From NCBI GenBank assembly GCA_964036155.1, contig OZ038423.1:25807249-25871248 (forward strand): a stretch of DNA of 64,000 nt, in the 5' to 3' direction. The DNA is from Diploscapter coronatus. Its lineage: Eukaryota; Nematoda; Chromadorea; Rhabditida; Rhabditidae. Shown one piece after another: positions 20,631 through 30,126 of the stretch. Each line of letters starts with the position of its first letter. Positions within the stretch are counted from its first letter, which is position 1. A program made the position numbers and the translations under genes. The notes under the pieces are model-generated. The model did not search any database, was not told where the DNA came from, and saw nothing but the letters and a program-made list of their open reading frames with translations.

Positions 20631-21092
20631 AATCAATAGATCAGAAAGAATGGCGAAGAAAAATTGTCGCCGGGAGATTCTCGTCCGAGAAAGAGTTATC
20701 AAAACAAAAATCCATTAAAACCATTTTCTTTTAAAACAGTGGTTTTTGTTTTGAGAATTGGAGAAGATAAAAGAGATAAGTTAGAAAAGAGAAAAATAGG
20801 TAAAGTGTATGGAGACATTTACCTATGAGGTCGATACTAGAATCGACAACTACACTACCATCTATTTTCTTTTATTCTACAAATCTATAATTATCTAATT
20901 GTTATTATATGGACAAAGATGAGCGACGTTTTGATCTACAAAGTTATTATTCTACATGAACGGTTGATAAGATTAATAGCAATGTATGGATAGAATATCG
21001 ACGACCATTGATTATTCGACGCAATATGGAGAAAAATCAATGATGAAGAAACGCCCAGAATCGAAGGATGACAATCTTTTCTCGCGGCGGAG
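20631..21092. other. Non-coding 3' region of the retroelement
   Basis: 462 bp between the antisense gene start and the 3' LTR. It holds an imperfect stem-loop with about 13-bp arms (20701-20714 with 20740-20752) just upstream of the antisense frame. On the minus strand there is a donor-like CATAG|GTAAATG near 20828, a possible antisense leader exon. Confidence 0.45.
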
Positions 21093-21418
21093 TGTTGCGA
21101 CCAAGATCGCAACTTGTCAATATATATGTATATATTTTATATTAAATTGCGTCGATATTTATATTTATTATTATTTTTTATATTAAATTCCCGATATTCG
21201 GGAATTCTATGTTATCGGCCGGGATCTAAGTGGGGCAGGTGTTTTTTTATGTAGACGCAGCGAAGAACACGCAGCCGATGGTCTACACTTCTCTGATCTT
21301 ATCTTTTTATATAAATAGCTTTAATTTATGTTTTAATTGTTCCCTATTAGAAGTACTGAAGCTAATAAATTCGTGCTTTATACCTTTGTTAACTACACGT
21401 GCAAGGGTGATCGCAACA
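21093..21418 (+). repeat. 3' LTR
   Basis: 326 bp; no difference from the 5' LTR found by eye. It is preceded by only a short purine run (GGCGGAG, 21086-21092), a weak polypurine tract. Confidence 0.96.
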
Positions 21419-21423
21419 CTTCC
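21419..21423. repeat. Target-site duplication, right copy
   Basis: CTTCC directly after the 3' LTR, matching 9633-9637. Confidence 0.95.
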
Positions 21424-21540
21424 AAAATAAACATTTGCAAAAAATCTACAAAAATATTTTATTTAAATTTTCCCAAATCCAACAGAAATAATCAAATCTA
21501 ATAATTATTCCTAATGTCTAAAAAGTGATATGCTGAAAAA

Positions 21541-23023
21541 TCATGACTTTTTTGGCTCTTCCTTGTCTTTTGGCCTTTCAAACGGGCTAAAAATTAAAAT
21601 TTTTAAGAAAAATGTATAAATCTTCAAATTTTCCAACCTCGGCAATTTGACGTTGGACTTTGTGTCGAAGAATGTGTAGCTGAGAAGGACGTTGTCCATG
21701 TTTTCTAAAGCTGGGTCCTCAGCATAGTCCGGATCGATGTAGAAGAACACGGGTAGATCGACCTGGAAATTTAAAATTAAGATTTTAACAATTTCCGTTT
21801 GGATATTTTTCATGGCACAAAACTGTATAGCTTCAGATTCTTGAACTCTCAATTACTTTTCTGGACTTAGATTTTTTGAAGATAGAAAATTTTCCCACCT
21901 GCTCTCCAGGCGACAAAATCTGTTCCTCGAAACAGAAGCACTGGATCTTGTTGAAGTAGTAGGCCGCCTCGAACGGGGATAATTGATACGAAGAAATGCC
22001 TATTATGGGTTTGTCCGTCGGGTTTTTCGCGGTGTAAAACACCAGAGCCGTCTCACCAGGGTGGACGTAGACCTGGAAAAATATATTGATATTGAAATTG
22101 AAATTTATTTCAAATTTTGAACTAGAAGTTAAACTAAATTAAACTATATAAAAGATTGAAGTTGGAGTAAAAAGTATGGTAACTAAAATTAAAATTTATC
22201 AAGTGAAAGTTGAAATTGTTTGAAAAGTGAGTTGAAATTTACCTCACTCTGAAGTGGCTTGAAGTCCCACTGCATGGACGCCCCTTTGTCGGCCATGAAC
22301 TGCACCCGAATGAGGCGGTCCTCGACTTTCTGCATCGAGGCGATTTTTTCAAAGTCTTTTGCCACCTGAAAATGAAAATAGTAAGGGTTTTTGGGGATGC
22401 GTTTGGATTTCGATATTTTGCGATAGGGAACATTCCAGCTGTAATTTATACCTTGATATGCAAAATGAGACTTGGTCTTTTCTAATTAATTTTGAAAATC
22501 AAATTTCTCATTTTGGCCTGTTTTGATGGGCAAACTTACTTGAAATTGAAAATTTTCTGTATTTCCAAAAATCAAAATATCGACCTGAGTGACGCCTCCG
22601 AAAGACGTCATTTCACAGAAGACTCTGTAAGCGGGGATCGCAGCGAAAGTCAGCCCGATGGCGAATGTGCCCATAGCCATCGCGTAGTACATCGTGTCTC
22701 GACGAGCCTCTTTGCTCGACCCCTCTCGGGTCTGGATAATTCGATAACGACATTATTAGGGACTGTTGAATAATATTTAGATGGAAGAAAGCATAATCCA
22801 GGCGAAGAAAATTTAGTAATTTCCTACTTTATTGTACAAAAATCATGCCATTGCTGATTATGAGCTGTTTTTTTTTTTTTTTTTTTTAAATATTTTCCAT
22901 TTTACTTTATCTTCGAAAATCATAAATTAGACTCACTGCAAGATACCGTAATCCCAAGGTCGGTTTGTTGAAATTGACCATGGACGATGAAGGCAGTCGA
23001 CATAAAAGTCGCTGGAGCAACAT
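21541..23023 (-). CDS. COX11: Cytochrome c oxidase assembly protein COX11
   Basis: Exons from ATG 23023 to TGA 21541 give about 200 residues. A basic, Arg/Ser-rich presequence (MLLQRLLCRLPSSS) suits mitochondrial import. A TM segment follows around YYAMAMGTFAIGLTFAAIPA, then the conserved YRVFCEMTSFGG. The copper-binding CFCFEEQ follows NKIQ, and PVFFYIDPDYAEDP and LSYTFFD close the domain. COX11 is an inner-membrane copper chaperone that loads the CuB site of COX1. The start codon follows TTTTAG by three bases, and the gene starts 111 bp after the ADAT2 stop on the same strand, which suggests a downstream operon cistron. The retroelement is inserted 118 bp past its stop. Confidence 0.94.
22869..22888. 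repeat. Homopolymer T tract
   Basis: A run of roughly 20 T in the first intron of COX11. Exact length may be a sequencing artefact. Confidence 0.6.
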
Positions 23024-23134
23024 TTTCTAAAATTCTAATTTTTTCAAAAAATTAGAACTTGTATGAAATATTTAAAGGTCGGAAACCTTTATTTTTCTAA
23101 AGAAACTGCAAGTTTTTGAAGAAACTATAATAAT

Positions 23135-23866
23135 TTATTTGATTTTTCGTTTATCCAGCGGACAAAATGGGTTTTCCCGGTCGTAGAAATCTTTCAGAAG
23201 CCCTATCGACCGATCGTTGTACTTGGAATCGTAGATTATTTCGGTCTGAAAAATTCAAATTGAAAAAATCAAGAATTAAAAAATGACCTTCACATTTTCG
23301 ATGCGATATTTTTCCGCCGATCCCACGCTTTCTATGCCTCCAAATCGAGGATTTTTCGCGGGGTAGATGATTTTCTTGATTCCTGAAAAAATATTGTATT
23401 TTTTTTTTAGATAAAAAACCCAACCCAATTCAAAGAGTCCCGCTGCGCACATAATGCATGGCTCCAAAGTCACGTAGAGTTCGGATTCCTGTAAAATCTG
23501 AAAATTCAAAGTAAAAGGAAACAAACCAAGGAAAATTTGGAAATTACTTGCTTCAAGTCCGGAATTTCGCAGCGCATTTTCCTGATGGCCACCATTTCTG
23601 CGTGGGCGGTCGGGTCCTTGACCAGGTTGGTCTCGTTTCGACCGGAGCTGATCTGAAATTAATCATTTTGGAAGAAAGCCAATAATCTAAAAATAACTCG
23701 ATAAATTCATTAATCTGAAAAAATCGACAAATATAAACAAAAATGAAAATGAATCATTTGAAAGACTCACAATTTTTCCGTTATGCACGAAGACGCACCC
23801 GACCGGGACTTCGTTATTTTCCAGAGCCTCTTCGGCCAATTTGAACGCCTTCTCCATGAAAGGCAT
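23135..23866 (-). CDS. ADAT2: tRNA-specific adenosine deaminase 2 (catalytic subunit)
   Basis: Minus-strand exons from MPFMEKAFKLAEEALENNEV (ATG 23866) to TAA at 23135-23137. The deaminase zinc site is complete: HAEMVAIR carries the His and catalytic Glu, and PCIMC the two Cys. PVGCVFVHNGKI and SSGRNETN flank it as in ADAT2/TadA. With ADAT3 the enzyme makes inosine at the wobble position 34 of several tRNAs. The length (about 180 residues) is usual for the family. A CCCAG acceptor lies just before the start, and a longer upstream reading is possible but not supported by family length. It is followed after 111 bp by COX11. Confidence 0.92.
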
Positions 23867-24416
23867 TTTCCAAAACTCTGGGAAAATCCGGAGAAATCTC
23901 TGAAGCATCTTAAAAGTTCCAAGTTTCAAAGATTTGGAACCCAACCGATAAAATAGGTACTGAACCAAGTATTCTGAAAAGATATGAAATTGAGATAAAA
24001 CCAGTTTATTCACAATTAAAAGTCACATTGCAGTCTTGACAATGATAAAAACGAAAATTATGCGATTCTCCGCCGAAACTATCCATTTCTTACAGTAAAT
24101 TAGGTAACTTTAACCTAAAATTCCAAAGTAAGGCAAAATGTTGAGAGAACTTGAGAAAAACGAGACCCTTTGTCGAGGAATTTTGGGGGGACTTTGCAGA
24201 ATCATCAAGGATTTCAATGAAATGCCATGGATATAAATCCGAATTTTTGAATTTGACTAGAGGAAATTTGGGGATAAATTTAAAAAAAAAAAGAAAAAAA
24301 GTCGTAATGTAGTAAATCAAAAGGTGTAATAGGTAAGAAATAAATTTTAGAGATATTACTCCTATTTTTCTTAGGAACATTATTAAATTTTCAAATTTGG
24401 AATAGAATCTCGGAAT
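23867..24416. other. Gap between LIN-54-like gene and ADAT2
   Basis: 550 bp, T/A-rich on both strands. A minus-strand 96-codon frame here is very hydrophobic (runs of F, I, Y, L) and looks like a by-product of poly-A/T. Probably UTR and intercistronic sequence. Confidence 0.45.
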
Positions 24417-26409
24417 TTATTGTTTCTGGGATAGATGCGTGGTTGAATTGGTGATGATCTGCTCGAGACATCGTCCAAACTCATTCAGAATGCGACGCTC
24501 CACCTCCTCGTCGCAGGAATCCTTCGGGTCAGAACTTCGCAGCTGAAATTTCGTTTTTTGCCTCTTTATGAAAGCTCTAAGAGTAAGATGATTGCTTAAT
24601 TTCCTATAGAAATGTCCAAACTATTTTTATACAAAAATCCGAGATTTTAAGCAGTTAGCTTGAAAATGACATCAAATTTCTATTCTCTTTGAAGATTATT
24701 TCTATATGGATTCAAAATTCCAAATATCATTTACTCGTTTGAAAGTTTTAGAAAATCTTACACACTCATCAGCCTGCGCTATCATGCACATCGCGGCTGC
24801 TTCGACCACTTCGTCTGTCATGTAGAACCAGGGGAAACTGAAACGGTTGCCGCTTTGTTGCCAATAAAGAAAAATGGTATCAAAATCCCACCTCCTTGGG
24901 TCTTTAGCTTCGTCCGTTTCACTCTCATCCGCGTCATCTTCATTCGACATGGAACTTTGGGATCGAGATTCGAGGGTCACACTACTGGAAATTACCAAAT
25001 AGTAAAGATATCAATCCATTGCTTTTCGGCATACCTCGCACTTGAAGTGGCTGCGTTCGCCAAATTCATGAGAGCGTGGGAGGCGGAGAGTCTGGAATTT
25101 TTCGGGTAAAATCAAAGATACAAAATAAAAATAGAATTTCAAGAAACATGTCAAGGCGTTGAAATTGAAAATTTGTGAACAAAGAGAACGTTCAAGAGGA
25201 GTGTTTAAAAAATTTTTTTTAAATGCCCACTTGTCCTTGAACCGATTATTTTTGTCAGGCTCCGTATTCTGACATCCTCTGCATTTGCACCGATCCGTGC
25301 AGGGCACTTTGGCTTCGAAGCACTCGCAGTAATTCTTCAGGCACCCGCTCTTCTTGCAGTGGCAGCCCTTCTGATGCAGTCTTTCTATGTCTGTTTCTGA
25401 GGTTTTCGCCACTCCTGAAGTTAAATTTAATTTTTTTGAGTAAAACTTAAACTTCGAAATTTCTCACCAATTTTTGGCTTGAACGCATTGGGATTTCGTT
25501 CCAAGGACTGCTTTATCGCCTTCGTTCTTTCTTCTTCATGTTCCAGATTGTTGTGGCAGTCTCTGAAAATTAAAAAAAATCGAAAACAATAAAGATAAAA
25601 ATACCGGCAATTGCAGTCACTGCAAAAGTCGCCGTTGGCAAAGCAGTCACAGTACAATTTGAGGCACATAGATTTGGTACAATTACAAGGCTTCTTTTGA
25701 CCGGGCATACTCGAGCGACTTCTAAAATGTTTTCGTCTTTTTTTAATTTAAAATCTTATTTTTCAAGAAATACAAATTTTCCTACTTCCTCGATTTCGGT
25801 TTCGCCGTCGTCCCGTAACTCAGTCCACTCATCGTCGAACTTGGCCTTGACTGGTGCAGAGAAAAGGACTTCTCTTCTTTTGAAGCGATCAAGGCTTCAG
25901 GAAATTTCGCCCCTGAACTTCCCATTTCGGATTTCTTTTTGTTATCGACATAGCGAATGTTCGAGAGGTTGACCCTGTGGGACAGCTGGTGGGAAGGGTG
26001 TGGCTGAAAATTTCATTTTTTGTTGGCCTTTTAAAATGAGTTCTTTACTTGATAACTCATCTCGTCCTGATAGGCGTACGAGGATTGCGCAGCAAGTTGT
26101 GGGTTGTCCTGGTTCGCAGCAAAGTTGTCCAAATTCAGATTGATTCGACCACTTGCCAGATACACTTCGCGATTCTGCATCTGCAAAGAAAATCAATCTT
26201 TCCCACTTCTTTCTAAAAATATTTTTGCCTTTCATTTCAAAGATTAGCTTTTCCTTCAGGAATTATTTTTTCAAAAAATTACTATTTCCTACCGTGTTCC
26301 CTTGAACTTCGATATTTTCCTCGGTCAAATATTCGGCCCCCAATAATTCCGCTTCGTCCTGCATGTACTCCTCTTCCTGATTTTCCTGGTCGTCCGGTTG
26401 GCGGTACAT
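24417..26409 (-). CDS. LIN54: LIN-54/tesmin-like CXC-domain DNA-binding protein
   Basis: The first exon starts [17 protein letters not shown] (ATG 26409), followed by Gln/Asn-rich then acidic exons. Two tandem CXC (CRC) domains follow: [20 protein letters not shown] with its continuation, then [20 protein letters not shown] and [12 protein letters not shown]. The linker [10 protein letters not shown] between them is the conserved RNPxAFxPK type. The C-terminus has a helical segment ([16 protein letters not shown]) and ends SQKQ with TAA at 24417-24419. LIN-54 is the sequence-specific subunit of DREAM/MuvB, binding CHR promoter elements of cell-cycle genes. The start is divergent from RPL12, with about 370 bp shared between the two. 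Confidence 0.9.
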
Positions 26410-26775
26410 TTTTCCCTAAAAATTCACATTTTAAACCCGTTTCGGATATGACATTACGAAAATTAGAATGCTGTAAGCGGAAAATCGATTAAATCGAACA
26501 CCTTCGAAAAAGGTCGAAATTTTTGAAAATAATTTGTGTGCAATTGCGCGGCGCGGGAATTCGTTTATTCGTATGTGCACTCTGTTTCTCTCACCTCTGG
26601 CCTCCTATCTTTGACCATTGACTCTCTGCGTCTTTCAAGCAACGCGTGCACGTCGCGACGCGTTTGGGCCTATTTTCGTCTGTTTTCCTCATTTTTCGAT
26701 TTTGGGTCGTGGTTATTCGGATTTTCAATTTTTGCGGATTTTCAGCGTTCCTCCGTCCTCAAACCACCCTAAGTC
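26410..26775. promoter_or_regulatory. Divergent promoter region of LIN-54-like gene and RPL12
   Basis: 366 bp. The RPL12 side has pyrimidine-rich runs (CTCTCACCTCTGGCCTCC, 26588-26605; further CT-rich sequence to 26770) that could carry a 5' TOP-like start. No TATA box recognised. Confidence 0.5.
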
Positions 26776-28340
26776 ATGCCGCCTAAGTTCGACCCGACTG
26801 AAATCAAAATCGGTAAGCTCGAAACCAACCAAATTTCAGAGATTATTCCTAAAATCAGCCTATTATTCGAGACTTTTCTATCTTTGAAATTTGACATTTT
26901 TGCCTTGCTGTGAATAAAATATTGCATTCCAAACAGTTCCTTGTGATTTGTAACCATTGAAAGTTCGAAACTTTCGGAAATTATCTGAATCTTTTCAATT
27001 TTATGCAGGATGATGCAATTCAGATTTTCATTTTCTGACGTCAGATTTTGTTGTCGTTGTCTAGCAATAAGATGACGATGATAAAGTCTGACGTCGGAAC
27101 TAACATCGTCATTTTCAGTCTATCTGCGATGCGTTGGTGGGGAAATTGGAGCGACCTCTGCTCTGGCTCCCAAGGTCGGACCGCTGGGTCTGTCGCCCAA
27201 GAAGGTCGGTGAAGACATTGCCAAGGCCACTCAGGACTGGAAGGGCCTCAAAGTCACCTGCAAACTCACCATCCAGGTACCATTTTTGATTCCCAAAATA
27301 TCATTCCATTACCGATCCCCTAAAAATCACATTTATTGATGAATCCAAAATGAAATTCATTACCAAAATATTTTTTTTTTTTACCAAAAATGCTAAAACG
27401 TTATCAAATGTTACCATTTTCCAGAACAGACAGGCCAAGATCGACGTGGTTCCATCGGCCGCTTCCCTGATCGTCAAGGAGCTCAAGGAGCCACCTCGCG
27501 ACCGCAAGAAAGTCAAAAATGGTATGCAGCATTGTTACCGAGTGGTACAGCTACCAAACGAGGCGGTGGGTCGGGAGACCCGCATGGCTCCCATCCCCCA
27601 ATCTCTCGGGCATTTTTATCGTTGGCTAACTAACCACACGCGACCTTTTATAGCGTAGGGTGGCTTACTATATGTGCATAGAGAGATTGGTAACGCTAAG
27701 TGATATTTTCTGGAGGCGGCGTGAGTCCTTTTTGAAAATAAAAAAATGAAACATAAACCTAAAAAATCTTTACATTGAATTTGAAAACATGTATTTTTTT
27801 TTTGAAGAACTTGAATATAATTTTGGGGATGGCAGAGGGATTTTTGTTGAATTTTTCAAAGAAGGTAAACAATGAGAAGTGTCCTTTCAGTGAAGCACAA
27901 CGGTGACCTGACCATGGACACCATCATCAAAATCGCCCGCATCATGCGACCGCGTTCCATGGCTAGGAAGCTCGAGGGCACCGTCAAGGAGATCCTCGGT
28001 ACTTAATTTTTAGAATTAAAGAAAATGATATTTCCTATGTAGCTTTTTCTAAAGCTGAATTTTCAAGAATTTGAAAGACGATAAAACTTGGATTTTGTAA
28101 ATTTTAAAATTGTTTGCAGGCACTGCCCAGTCTGTGGGATGCACCATTGACGGCCAGCACCCGCACGACGTCATCGATCAGGTACCGCAACATCTAGTTT
28201 TTTGAAACTTCTAAAAACCTCGAAGGAAGTTGGGAGTTAAATTGGCAACTTTAAAACAATTCAATTTGAACGTTCTAGAATAAAATAATGACTGCCATCT
28301 TCAGGTCAACAACGGGGAAATCGAGATTCCGAACGAGTAG
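26776..28340 (+). CDS. RPL12: 60S ribosomal protein L12 (uL11)
   Basis: Six exons: [12 protein letters not shown], then [34 protein letters not shown], the exon ending [10 protein letters not shown], then [39 protein letters not shown], and [10 protein letters not shown] with TAG at 28338-28340. The length (165 residues) and sequence match eukaryotic RPL12. It binds the GTPase-associated centre of 28S rRNA and forms the base of the P-stalk. The intron after KKVKN (27522 to about 27890) is unusual: its first 199 bp are structured, carry an in-frame stop and end at a second, stronger donor (see the separate entry). A poly(A) signal AATAAA is at 28517-28522. Confidence 0.97.
27522..27720 (+). 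promoter_or_regulatory. Structured RPL12 intron segment with alternative 5' splice site (candidate poison-splicing switch)
   Basis: The normal exon ends at 27521 before GTATGC. A stronger donor GTGAGTCC begins at 27721. Using it adds 199 bp with an in-frame TAG at 27656-27658 and a frameshift. Inside are a perfect 10-bp long-range pairing CCAATCTCTC (27598-27607) with GAGAGATTGG (27681-27690), a GGGTC-GGGA-GACCC hairpin (27568-27581), and GTTACC (27534-27539) that could instead pair with GGTAAC (27689-27694), which overlaps the 10-bp stem. Autoregulated unproductive splicing of rpl-12 is known in C. elegans; its presence here is inferred from layout. Confidence 0.6.
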
Positions 28341-29074
28341 ACGAGCAATCGGCCGGCGTGTTCGGAATTTTCCGGAGCGACTTCCAATTTTTAGCTGAAT
28401 TCCGGAACACGAACTCTCCACTCTGCGATTTCTCCTTAAAATCTAATTTCCCCCCTAAAACAAGACTTTTTCTTCATCCTTTTCGAGGAATATTGTTTTT
28501 CTTTTTGTTGTTTTCCAATAAATTTGTTGTTATTGATTGAAACTTGTATGCTAATTTTTGAGACACGGTATAATTCGGCAAAACAAAGTGCTTTAGAGTG
28601 TTAGTAATGATATGCCGAGCGTGAAAGGAAGGGGAATATCGTATTGCGCAAAAGCGCATGTATTGCAATATATCAATACACTCACAGTGGGAAGTTGCTG
28701 GGAATAAGTGTTCCCAAAGAGTGGGGGGAAGGATAGTTTGCTTCTAGAAAATATTCACAAAATATGGAAATAAAGAAGATTGCTTTGAGGCAAGAGTGCC
28801 CCAAATTTGGGGAGGAAAATCCCTTTGTTGAATGGGAATGAGATTAACGGGATTTCGTATATCCGAGATGAATTTATCGTCTCTCATTCTCATAGTGTCA
28901 CCTCCATTCACACGAGACAATGGATTGTGCCCACTTTTATGCAAATCACATTGTCAGAGTTTGGAAATGTCCATTGTTTATAGCACAAAACCCCTCCGAT
29001 TTGTTTATTTTCCAACTCAGATCGAATTTCTTTCTTTCGAGGAGAAAAAAGATGGTAATCTAACCTTCACTTAG

Positions 29075-29109
29075 AATTGAGACGGGACTAGTCATTGCCC
29101 ATCTCAATT
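29075..29109. repeat. Short inverted repeat, 12-bp arms
   Basis: AATTGAGACGGG pairs with CCCATCTCAATT (one G-T wobble) around an 11-base loop in intergenic DNA downstream of RPL12. Confidence 0.7.
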
Positions 29110-30037
29110 TGTTACCGACGGGTACTATTTCCCATCTCTCTTTCTCGCTTCCTCCCAAAGACTTGGTCAATTTGGTTCTCCTTTATCCCTCTACGCAGCT
29201 GTCCTATCCCAAAGGACTCGCAGAGTATCGATCGATTTTTAGGTTCTTTATACCATTTTCTTTGTACCATTCTCTATACCACTTTCTTACCATTTCTTTT
29301 TCTCTGTATCATTTTCTTTGATTCCCTACCCATCTCTTCGCCTGCCATTAGGGCTCTTCCATATAATGCGGAATAGCCGTGAACGAGTATTTGCATTCTT
29401 TTTCGTCTCTACCTTTCCACGCTATTTCCCGAAAATAGTGCATGGGCCACTGAGGCACAGTGAAGGTCAAGCACGCAACACACAGGCAGTATTCTCTCGC
29501 TCTCTTATAATGCCGTACTATTTCTCTCATTTTCTCTATCTTCTGTCTCTCTTCATAGATTATTACTATTTCGTCGTCTTTATTCTTGGCCTTGTCCAAA
29601 ACCGTGCAAGAAGCGGCCTATATGCGATGGCTCTGCTCTCTGTGTATCTTTTCGCTTCTCATTTTCAAATTATCTATCACTTTTGATAAAGTGTGCAAAT
29701 TTAATTAAGACATCGATTTTTATCTTCTTAAAATCGAAAATTCTAATTTAATCTCAGATATTCATATATTTTAAACGATTTAGATTGATTATCATTAGTA
29801 AATCTTCGATTTTTCACATTTTGCAGAGAATTTGAATGTCTGAGGAAGAATCGATTTTCTCTAAGATCTCAGATTGAGATCCAAAACTTCGAGATGGGGA
29901 TTTTGCCTATTCCATTTCCCGCCTTTATCGATTATTTTGCTTTCTCTCAATAGTGATTCTCCCACGAATTTATTTTTCTTTGAAATTTTTACCCACTCTT
30001 AAATACTTCTAATTAAGGTACGGTAGAATAGCCTATT

Positions 30038-30079
30038 CCCGTCTGCGTTAGCCGCTAGGACGAAGCATTAGCAGACGGG
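30038..30079. repeat. Short inverted repeat, 9-bp arms
   Basis: CCCGTCTGC (30038-30046) and GCAGACGGG (30071-30079) are perfect complements around a 24-base loop, about 50 bp before the Ser/Pro-rich gene start. Confidence 0.7.
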
Positions 30080-30126
30080 TTTTGTCTTCTAAATCTATCG
30101 TCGTTGATATTCTGAAGTTCTACAGT

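Larger units (their letters stand above)
9638..21418 (+). mobile_element. Complete BEL/Pao-type LTR retroelement with envelope, accessory and antisense genes
   Basis: 11,781 bp bounded by two 326-bp LTRs that look identical base for base, each starting TGTTGCGACC and ending GATCGCAACA. It is flanked by a 5-bp target duplication CTTCC (9633-9637 and 21419-21423), the usual size for BEL/Pao. The internal region has a primer-binding-site candidate, a repetitive leader, one intact 2947-codon Gag-Pol-Env frame with protease-RT-RNaseH-integrase order, a spliced downstream zinc-knuckle frame and an antisense membrane-protein frame. Intact frames and matching LTRs indicate a very recent, probably competent insertion. 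It lies between COX11 and HPF1, both on the minus strand. Confidence 0.96.
28341..30126. other. RPL12 3' flank and intergenic region
   Basis: About 1.8 kb with no supported protein gene. After the RPL12 poly(A) signal it holds two notable inverted repeats: 12-bp arms at 29075-29086/29098-29109, and 9-bp arms CCCGTCTGC/GCAGACGGG at 30038-30046/30071-30079. Pyrimidine-rich plus-strand open frames near 29.1-29.7 kb look non-coding. Confidence 0.45.

Noticed and set aside
24090..24380. 96-codon hydrophobic minus frame between LIN-54-like gene and ADAT2
   Set aside because: Composition follows from poly-A/T; no acceptor or conserved motif.
27350..27658. Plus frame reading from the RPL12 exon into its intron as a longer protein
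   Set aside because: The exon boundary at 27521 is fixed by RPL12 conservation; the extension is the poison segment, not protein.
27531..27700. RPL12 intron segment as a snoRNA
   Set aside because: No C/D boxes and no clear H/ACA hinge plus ACA tail; the donor and stop layout fits a splicing switch better.
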